This document shows positions 58,083 through 64,000 of a DNA stretch of 64,000 nt, piece by piece. The first letter of the stretch is position 1; each line of letters begins with the position of its first letter. The translations under genes were made by a program, and so were the position numbers. The stretch covers positions 2,623,001-2,687,000 of the forward strand of contig NZ_CP110973.1 of assembly GCF_026248825.1 (NCBI RefSeq), in the 5' to 3' direction. This stretch comes from Larkinella insperata (GTDB lineage Bacteria > Bacteroidota > Bacteroidia > Cytophagales > Spirosomataceae). The notes beneath the pieces were generated by a model, which worked only from the letters and a program-made list of their open reading frames with translations, was not told the DNA's origin and did not search any database.

Positions 58083-59387
58083 TTAACGAAGTCGTTTCAC
58101 GCGAAATTTACAGGTGATTGCTTTTCCGCCCTGGCCACATTCGCCGTTTGGGTATAAAATGGTCTTGAAATTACCTTCTACGTATTCACCGGGTTTCGCG
58201 GCCCATTGAGTAATCTGAATGGCGCCGTCTGAGTTGACGGTGTTGTAAGGGGATTGGCAACCGGAATACATGGCGGCATAAACCTTTGAACCGGGCCCCA
58301 TGCTGAATTCAAGAGCCGCCAGATCCTTGTCAAAAACATATTGACCCTTTCTACCAGGAAAATCCTTGATGGTAATGTCCAGCACCCGGCGATTGGGGGC
58401 GGTGGCGCGGAGGAAAAATTTGCCGTCAAACTCGCCAGTAATACAGCCTGTTGCACAATCGCCGTTGATGTCAAAGGTTTGGTCGTCAAACGTAAATTTT
58501 AGGTATTGTTCCGTCACGATTTCAATCGGAACAGGAAAGATCATCTTCATAGGACTCCGGCCCGTAATTTCGCCCGTGGCAGGGTCTGTATCATACTGAA
58601 AATTAGAAAACGTAAAGTTAACAAAGACCGGGTTCTTGGCGGGTGTTTGGTTGGGGGCCGTATACGTACAGACCGTTCCGGCGGGTGCCAGCTTTCCTTC
58701 GCCGTCTAGCTCCCAGGTCATTTTCTCCCCATCTTTGCCCGGGTAATCTTTCCAGACACTATCCACTAAGCCAATCTCTACCCCGTCAATAATCTCCAGG
58801 TTTCCAATCTGCTGCAATTTCAGAAGCGCCTTTTCCCCGGCTTTCAGCGTCGTTCGGTCGGCCACCACGCGATAGTATTCGCAAACCTGCCAATCACTGA
58901 AGTGGGTGGTTGTCACCGTCAGCGTTTTTTCAGTCGTATTAAGCGTGGTTTTCGTAACCAGCCGGTACTGGCCACTGGCGTTCTGGTAAGCCAGAAACAG
59001 GGCTTCCGGCACGGTGCCTTCCAGCGGAAGATTCGCATACGAAAGGCGGAGCGTCAGCGGTTTTGCAAACGTCGTTCCTTCGGGCAGCAGCCGGAACGAT
59101 TCGGAGCGGGCGCCGGGCAGGGTGTTTTCAACGGGCTGGATCGAAAATTCCGTTGCTTTGGCAACGGCTCCGGCCGGAATGGTCAAGGCAACGCGGCCAT
59201 CGGCCGTCGCCAGAGTTCCTCCTTCGGCACCGATGGTTTTTGTTGTGGCCGCTCCAATGACCGCTCCGTGCTCAAAGACGGTAACCTGTTTACCAGGTGT
59301 GATCGCTTCAGTTGCCTCTTTTTGGCAGGAGGTAAGCAGCACTGCGCTCAGCAGCGCAGCCGTTTTCAGCAGATGATTCAGTAGCAT
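58083..59387 (-). CDS. Exported lipoprotein with ZU5-like domain
   Basis: The 434-residue protein has a lipobox SAVLLTSC at residues 14-21. Residues about 45-175 form a ZU5-like beta domain: GAEGGTLATADGRVALTIPAGAV, FSIQPVENT, TTHFSDWQVCEYY. The remaining 250 residues form a further beta domain (FDDQTFDINGDCATGCITGEFDGKFF) that I do not recognise. It is monocistronic and possibly surface-exposed. Function unknown. Confidence 0.7.
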   Translation of the reverse strand: MLLNHLLKTAALLSAVLLTSCQKEATEAITPGKQVTVFEHGAVIGAATTKTIGAEGGTLATADGRVALTIPAGAVAKATEFSIQPVENTLPGARSESFRLLPEGTTFAKPLTLRLSYANLPLEGTVPEALFLAYQNASGQYRLVTKTTLNTTEKTLTVTTTHFSDWQVCEYYRVVADRTTLKAGEKALLKLQQIGNLEIIDGVEIGLVDSVWKDYPGKDGEKMTWELDGEGKLAPAGTVCTYTAPNQTPAKNPVFVNFTFSNFQYDTDPATGEITGRSPMKMIFPVPIEIVTEQYLKFTFDDQTFDINGDCATGCITGEFDGKFFLRATAPNRRVLDITIKDFPGRKGQYVFDKDLAALEFSMGPGSKVYAAMYSGCQSPYNTVNSDGAIQITQWAAKPGEYVEGNFKTILYPNGECGQGGKAITCKFRVKRLR

Positions 59388-59535
59388 TGTTGTTTTTACG
59401 AGTTAATGAGGCAAATTATCTCCTGAATCATCGGCTCAAAACTCATAAAAGCCTGGACTGCGGTTAGTGCGGGATGAAGTGGAACGAACCACCGCTGAAT
59501 CGGGCGACCTCAATCCTTCCGGATGGCATCAGGGA

Positions 59536-60129
59536 TCACCGCCGGGCCACCTGCGCCCGGATGCGGCTCAGGGAGGGGCCTTTGATGCCCAAGTAAGAAG
59601 AGATGTGACCCAGCGAAACCCGGTTCAGAATGTTCGGGAAGGCGTCCAGCAAATCCGTGTAGCGTTCCTCGGCGCTCCGCGTCAGTAAACTTTCCGACCG
59701 GCTCTGGTTGAACATGAAGTACTGCTCGGCCAGCAACCGTCCGAAACGCTCCCAGCCGTGCGACTGCACGTATAGAAGTTGCAGATGGTCGCGGTCAATC
59801 ACCATCAGCTCCGCATCCTCCAGGGCTTCGATGAGGTACGGGCAGGTCATTTGCGTCAGTAATCCTTTCAACGAAGTCAGAAAAGCGTGTTCCGGAATGA
59901 AGTAGAGGTTGTGCTCCTGCTCGGTTTTGGGGTCCACATAATACACCCGAAAGAGCCCCTTTAGGATAAAGCCCACCTGCCGACAGACCGAATTCTGAAA
60001 ATTGAAATAGTCGTGCCGGGCCATCGTCCGGACGTGCCAGAACTCCCGGGCCAGTTGCCAGTCGGCTTCCGAAATACCGGCAAACTGCTGAAGATGATGG
60101 TATAAAATGGCTTGTTTCGACGAAATCAT
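59536..60129 (-). CDS. Crp/Fnr-family transcriptional regulator
   Basis: I start at MISSKQAILYHHLQQF, ten codons after the first possible Met. The 197-residue protein has a degenerate cyclic-nucleotide-binding-like fold (FQNSVCRQVGFILKGLFRVYYVDPKTEQEHNLYFIPEHAF) that lacks the canonical cAMP phosphate-binding Arg. A C-terminal helix-turn-helix follows (RVSLGHISSYLGIKGPSLSRIR). It is divergent from the OsmC gene, which it may control. The ligand is unknown. Confidence 0.85.
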   Translation of the reverse strand: MISSKQAILYHHLQQFAGISEADWQLAREFWHVRTMARHDYFNFQNSVCRQVGFILKGLFRVYYVDPKTEQEHNLYFIPEHAFLTSLKGLLTQMTCPYLIEALEDAELMVIDRDHLQLLYVQSHGWERFGRLLAEQYFMFNQSRSESLLTRSAEERYTDLLDAFPNILNRVSLGHISSYLGIKGPSLSRIRAQVARR

Positions 60130-60292
60130 CTTCTTTAAAATGGGATTGCCCGCCAACAAGTTCCTTGCACGCGTCGCAAAAAATTGGGGTGCGTCGGACG
60201 CTTTTTAACCTAGGTGAAAAAGCGTCCGAAAACCGTCGGTTACCTTTGAACCATCGAAAATAATTCACGAACTACTTCAAATCAGAACCGCC

Positions 60293-60709
60293 ATGAAAAT
60301 CACACGCAATGCCTCCGCACACTGGGCCGGAACCGGAAAAGATGGAAAAGGAACCCTGACCACCGCCAGTACCGTTCTGAATCAGACGCAATATTCGTTT
60401 AATACCCGCTTTGCCGACGGCATCGGCACCAACCCCGAAGAACTGGTGGCGGCCGCCCATGCGGGCTGCTTCGCCATGCAGCTGGCCTTCAACATTCAGC
60501 AGGCCGGTTTTGCCGCCGATTCGCTGGACGTAAGCTGCGCCGTGACGCTGGAAGACGGCGGAATCACAAGCTCGAAGCTGACGCTGAAAGCGGGCGTGCC
60601 GGGACTGGATCAGGCAAAATTTGATGAACTGGTTGACCATGCCGAGCACAACTGCCCGATTTCGAAACTGTTCAACACCACCATTAGCGTGGACGCTACC
60701 CTGGCGTAA
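60293..60709 (+). CDS. OsmC-family peroxiredoxin-like protein
   Basis: The 138-residue protein is an OsmC/Ohr-type fold of normal length. The two redox cysteines are present: AAHAGCFAMQLAF (about residue 59) and AEHNCPISKLF (about 124). Such proteins reduce organic hydroperoxides in the cytoplasm. It is divergent from the Crp/Fnr regulator and ends in a strong terminator. Confidence 0.93.
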   Translation: MKITRNASAHWAGTGKDGKGTLTTASTVLNQTQYSFNTRFADGIGTNPEELVAAAHAGCFAMQLAFNIQQAGFAADSLDVSCAVTLEDGGITSSKLTLKAGVPGLDQAKFDELVDHAEHNCPISKLFNTTISVDATLA

Positions 60710-60726
60710 CCAATTAAATCCTGATT

Positions 60727-60770
60727 AAAACGGCGGCCGAATGGTTCAATTCGGCCGCCGTTTTTGTTTT
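60727..60770 (+). terminator. Terminator of the OsmC gene
   Basis: A perfect 16-bp stem, 60727-60742 with 60749-60764, has a six-base loop and is followed by T residues. Confidence 0.92.
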
Positions 60771-60897
60771 GTCATGAGTTAGTAATCAGGGTGATACCGT
60801 TGGCAGGATGGGCGGGGGAAAATTTGGAAAGCTGAAAACCTCCCAAATCTTTCCAACATTGGCGTTTACCTTGACGGCTTTTAAAAGCTGATGACGC

Positions 60898-61575
60898 ATG
60901 AAAGTACTGGTGGTAGAAGATGAAAAAGGGCTGGCCGAGAGCATCACCGATTACATGAGCAAGGAGGGGTATCTTTGCGAAACGGCGAGCACGTTCCGGG
61001 AAGCCGATGAGCGAATTTATCTCTATGATTACGACTGCGTGATCGTGGACCTGACGCTGCCCGACGGCGACGGGTTTCAGATTATCCAGACGTTGAAAAA
61101 GCTACTGGCGACCACCGGCGTCATCATCATTTCGGCCCGCAACGCGCTGGAAGACAAGATTCGCGGACTGGAAATCGGTTCGGATGATTACCTGACCAAA
61201 CCGTTTCACCTCTCGGAGCTGAACGCCCGGGTGAAGTCGCTGATCCGACGGCGGAATTTTGGCGGCCATACCGAAATCCGGTTCAAAGAGATTGTGGTTA
61301 ATCCGTCGGCCCGGAAAGTGTACATCAATGGCCAACTGACGGTTTTGTCCCGGAAAGAATACGATCTGCTGCTGTATTTTCTGTCGAACATCGACGTAGT
61401 GCTGACCAAAGTTTCCATTGCCGAGCATTTGTGGGGCGACAACATCGACTCGGCCGATTCGCTGGATATGGTGTATTCGCACATTAAAAACCTGCGCCGG
61501 AAGCTGCTGGAAAAAGGCGGGTCGGACTACCTGCGCTCGGTATACGGAATCGGGTACAAATTTGGAGAATCTTGA
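60898..61575 (+). CDS. OmpR-family response regulator
   Basis: The 225-residue protein has a receiver (1-118; phospho-Asp in CVIVDLTLPDGDG, Lys in YLTKPFHL) and a winged-helix DNA-binding domain (about 125-225: LTVLSRKEYDLLLYFLSNIDVVLTK, DMVYSHIKNLRRKL). Its stop TGA overlaps the TTG start of the kinase gene. The two proteins form a phosphorelay. Target promoters are not evident. Confidence 0.93.
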   Translation: MKVLVVEDEKGLAESITDYMSKEGYLCETASTFREADERIYLYDYDCVIVDLTLPDGDGFQIIQTLKKLLATTGVIIISARNALEDKIRGLEIGSDDYLTKPFHLSELNARVKSLIRRRNFGGHTEIRFKEIVVNPSARKVYINGQLTVLSRKEYDLLLYFLSNIDVVLTKVSIAEHLWGDNIDSADSLDMVYSHIKNLRRKLLEKGGSDYLRSVYGIGYKFGES

Positions 61576-62846
61576 AACTACTGACTAAAACCAATCAAAT
61601 CTACCTGGCTTTTTCGCTGGCAGTCTACCTCTTCGCCGGGCTGGCCTTCTATCAGGTCGTCCGGTTTCTGATTTATAAGGAAGTGGAAAGTCGGTTGCGT
61701 GTGGAACGGCTTGACTTTGAAGGGTATATCAAAACTCACAAGAGCTGGTCGGATACCACGTATTTTGTCGAAAACAAGATTGACGTCGATCCGGTGGGTG
61801 TCCATTCGCAGCGGAAGGAAACGTTCAGCGACACGCTGATTCGCAACCGGTATGACAGCGAGCCGATGCCGTTTCGGCAACTCACGTTCTACACGCCCAT
61901 TCAGGGGAAAATGCACCGGGTGGCCATCCGGAAGTCACTGATTCAGTCGTACCAGCTCATTGAAGTGATTACGGTGACGATGGCGGCCTGTCTGGGGCTG
62001 CTGTTGCTGGGCACGTTCTGGTTTCAGGGCAAGCTGTCGGGGCGGCTCTGGCATCCGTTTTACGAAACCCTGGCCCGCATCAAACGCTTCAACCTGGCGA
62101 GTGCAACGCCCCTGCAACTGGACAAGCCGGAGATTAACGAGTTTCGCGAATTAAACGAGGTGCTGCGCAAGATGGGCGACAAAATGCAGCAGGATTACCG
62201 CAGCCTGAAGGAATTTACCGAAAATGCCTCCCACGAAATTCAGACCCCGCTGGCGCTGATTAACGCCAAAGTGGAGCAACTCATCCAATCCGAGAAGCTG
62301 ACCGAAACCCAGACCCGCTGGATCGAAGATATTTACCAGGCTTCCCGGCGTATGGCCCGGCTGAATCAGGGTTTATTGCTGCTGGCAAAAATTGAGAATC
62401 AGCAGTTTACCGGCAACCAAACCATCGACCTGACGGCTTTGCTGACTGAGAAACTGGACGATATGGAAGAGGTTTTACACCATAAACGGCTTTCGGTTCA
62501 GATTCAGCACCGCACCCCGTTTGCCGTGCAACTGCCAATGCCGCTGGCCGAAAGTCTGGTGATGAATCTGGTCAACAACGCCATCAAGCACAACTACCCG
62601 GATGGACGGCTGGAGTTGGTTTCGGACGGAAATCAGCTGTGGCTTGGCAATACCGGCAGTCCGCTCACGACGGACCCGGAGCGCTTGTTTGAACGGTTCA
62701 AGAAAGCAGGTACCGGGCCGGATTCGGTCGGGCTGGGCCTGGCCATTATTAAGGAAATTTGCGAAAATTACGGCCTGCGCATACGCTACGAAGAAGAAAA
62801 CGGCTGGCACCGGTTTTGTATTTCCCGGAAACCGGACGAGAAGTAA
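61572..62846 (+). CDS. Sensor histidine kinase, TTG start
   Basis: The 424-residue kinase has two membrane helices (about residues 9-31 and 129-151) around a periplasmic domain of about 95 residues. HisKA is NASHEIQTPLALINAKVEQL and HATPase_c carries VMNLVNNAIKHNYP and VGLGLAIIKEI. The start is TTG at 61572, which overlaps the regulator's stop (TTGA); no ATG occurs early enough to cover the first membrane helix. Sensor ligand unknown. Confidence 0.9.
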   Translation: MKLLTKTNQIYLAFSLAVYLFAGLAFYQVVRFLIYKEVESRLRVERLDFEGYIKTHKSWSDTTYFVENKIDVDPVGVHSQRKETFSDTLIRNRYDSEPMPFRQLTFYTPIQGKMHRVAIRKSLIQSYQLIEVITVTMAACLGLLLLGTFWFQGKLSGRLWHPFYETLARIKRFNLASATPLQLDKPEINEFRELNEVLRKMGDKMQQDYRSLKEFTENASHEIQTPLALINAKVEQLIQSEKLTETQTRWIEDIYQASRRMARLNQGLLLLAKIENQQFTGNQTIDLTALLTEKLDDMEEVLHHKRLSVQIQHRTPFAVQLPMPLAESLVMNLVNNAIKHNYPDGRLELVSDGNQLWLGNTGSPLTTDPERLFERFKKAGTGPDSVGLGLAIIKEICENYGLRIRYEEENGWHRFCISRKPDEK

Positions 62847-62857
62847 ACGAAATTATC

Positions 62858-62881
62858 AGCCCACGGTTTAAACCGTGAGCT
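62858..62881. repeat. Palindromic element
   Basis: CACGGTTTAAACCGTG (62862-62877) is a perfect palindrome, extended by AGC/GCT on both sides after one mismatch. It lies between convergent genes. The core resembles the hairpin at 31106-31136 and may be a dispersed REP-like element. Confidence 0.55.
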
Positions 62882-62896
62882 AAAAAATAAATTCAA

Positions 62897-63961
62897 TCAC
62901 AATACGTTTAAAAACGCCTGGTATCGGTCAATTGCGGCTGATAAGGCCCGCTGCTGCGCGCTGCTGAGTGAAACAAACAAATTGGTTTCTACCAAAACCG
63001 TCTGCTTTGTTTTCTTCCGGTTCCAGGTACCCACCACCCGCCCGTCAATCACGATCACCGGGCTGAAAATCCCGTTTCCGGCTTTGGCAACCTGCGCCGA
63101 ATCCAGCCCCTCAAAGGCGGCTGAGCGATCTTTGTAAGCCACCAGGTATTCGTCATAAACCGGCAGCAGAAAGGCCGTCGGTTCGGAAATGCCCAAATCG
63201 GGCAGCGATGGCGGCATCCAGTAGGTTTGTCCGTCAACTACTTCCGACCGAAAATAGGCTTTGACCAGCTCAATACCGGCTTTGCCTTCGGTCAGGGTCA
63301 GGCTCGACCACCAGCTAAAATCCGCCAGGGTGGCCGGACCGTGGCTGGTAAAATACCGTCGGGTCAGTTCGGCCAGGGCTTCCTCGCGCGGTAATGTTTT
63401 TGGGCGGGGCACCCATTCGTCCAGCAAAGCAAACGTAAATTCCTTGTCGCGCCGAACGCCGTGGCAAATGAGCCGGTCGTAGGAGGCCCGGCCGAGCAGA
63501 AGGCCTAGCCGGTTTTCGTCAGTCGGAACCCCGGCTTCTTCGAGCAGCGCCTTTAACTCGCTGCGTTTTAACTGGTTGTCGCCCGTTAAGGCTTTCTCCA
63601 GTACCGCGTGACTTTTCGTAATCACGGTTTCATCCAGTTCATGTCGGCGCAGGTAACCGGCATACGCAGCGTGCGAACGCGGATGAATCAGGTCCAGCAG
63701 CCAATGGATGTCGGAAGCCGCCACAAAATGCAGTGTGCCGCGCATCGGCCAGGTGCGGATGATGGTTCGGTCGGCGATGGCCAGTTCGATGTCTGCATCC
63801 GTGCCGGCGGGTAGCCGGTTGCCGAGTGCCCATTTGCCGGCGGGAAAATCCTGCGCCTGAACCGCTCCAAACCAGGCGACCATCTCGGCGGGCGTGGTCA
63901 GCGTTGGCTGCGCCAGTTGCTGGTTGTAAAGCCGGTAGCGAATCAGATCCGAATGAGTCAT
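62897..63961 (-). CDS. Winged-helix DNA-binding protein, AlkZ/HTH_42 family
   Basis: The 354-residue protein fits the AlkZ-like family: LYNQQLAQP at the N-terminus, VAWFGAVQAQDFPAGKWALGNRL with the QxQ pair at about 35-37 used by AlkZ glycosylases for catalysis, TIIRTWPMRGTLHFV, and VIVIDGRVVGTWNRKKTKQ. AlkZ enzymes unhook DNA interstrand cross-links and excise bulky alkyl bases. The QAQ motif is present here, so activity is plausible, but the family also includes antibiotic-resistance proteins. The gene is complete within the window. Confidence 0.82.
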   Translation of the reverse strand: MTHSDLIRYRLYNQQLAQPTLTTPAEMVAWFGAVQAQDFPAGKWALGNRLPAGTDADIELAIADRTIIRTWPMRGTLHFVAASDIHWLLDLIHPRSHAAYAGYLRRHELDETVITKSHAVLEKALTGDNQLKRSELKALLEEAGVPTDENRLGLLLGRASYDRLICHGVRRDKEFTFALLDEWVPRPKTLPREEALAELTRRYFTSHGPATLADFSWWSSLTLTEGKAGIELVKAYFRSEVVDGQTYWMPPSLPDLGISEPTAFLLPVYDEYLVAYKDRSAAFEGLDSAQVAKAGNGIFSPVIVIDGRVVGTWNRKKTKQTVLVETNLFVSLSSAQQRALSAAIDRYQAFLNVL

Positions 63962-64000
63962 GTTTTCTTAAGAAGAAAGAGGGTAGACAAATGAGCAAAG

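Noticed and set aside
1..64000. CRISPR arrays, tRNA and rRNA genes, prophage or integrase
   Set aside because: No regularly spaced repeats with spacers, no cloverleaf-like or rRNA sequence and no phage or integrase proteins were seen in the spacers.

Overview
The window looks like chromosomal DNA of an aerobic, gliding-type member of the Bacteroidota, most likely order Cytophagales (Spirosoma/Larkinella-like). The grounds are a SusD/DUF3823 polysaccharide-utilisation locus, type IX-secretion/gliding-motility C-terminal domains, FecR and ECF sigma proteins, many exported PQQ/cytochrome c dehydrogenases, weak Shine-Dalgarno sites, and coding DNA of about 50-55% GC with AT-rich spacers. The genus is an inference. 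No rRNA, tRNA, CRISPR array, prophage or recognisable transposase was found.

Layout. 1-6.7 kb is the tail of a polysaccharide-utilisation locus: SusD C-terminus, DUF3823 lipoprotein, a GH43-like hydrolase broken by one missing base, a DUF4965/glutaminase-like protein and a GH2 glycosidase. 7.0-14.1 kb holds two paralogous secreted proteins whose 3' halves are about 98.5% identical. Between them, on the other strand, lies an hsdM / broken hsdS / AAA-ATPase type I restriction-related module bracketed by a perfect 19-bp inverted repeat. 14.2-24.5 kb is a mixed region: exported glycosidase, DUF4332 protein, PHP-phosphodiesterase fusion, cold-shock protein, subtilisin, gliding-motility surface protein, DUF5009 membrane protein and ThuA protein. 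25.0-26.1 kb is a FecR anti-sigma factor.

26.3-36.6 kb is a nine-gene, co-directional cluster: Tat-exported RidA, Tat-exported SelA-like PLP enzyme, two exported amidohydrolase/deacetylases, two PQQ-type sugar dehydrogenases, cytochrome c, a BASS-type transporter and an SMP-30 lactonase. Read together they suggest an oxidative pathway for an N-acetylated amino sugar carried out largely outside the cytoplasm. 36.7-39.5 kb is a PAS histidine kinase with a receiver-CRP fusion regulator and a cysteine-less thioredoxin-like protein. 39.5-45.1 kb contains a cupin, a TetR-oxidoreductase pair, a CusRS-like two-component system and an ECF sigma factor. Arrays of 11-bp-phased CTTAGAA repeats occur three times here, one of them ahead of an overlooked short membrane-peptide ORF followed by a terminator.

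45.3-51.1 kb is a periplasmic FAD/cytochrome dehydrogenase operon: gluconate-2-dehydrogenase subunit 3, GMC oxidoreductase and a 1154-residue ThuA-PQQ-PKD-cytochrome-CBM fusion. 51.2-58.0 kb has a VOC protein and an RND tripartite efflux operon with an extra lipoprotein. 58.1-64 kb ends with a ZU5-like lipoprotein, a Crp/Fnr regulator divergent from an OsmC protein, a second OmpR-type two-component system and an AlkZ-like winged-helix protein.
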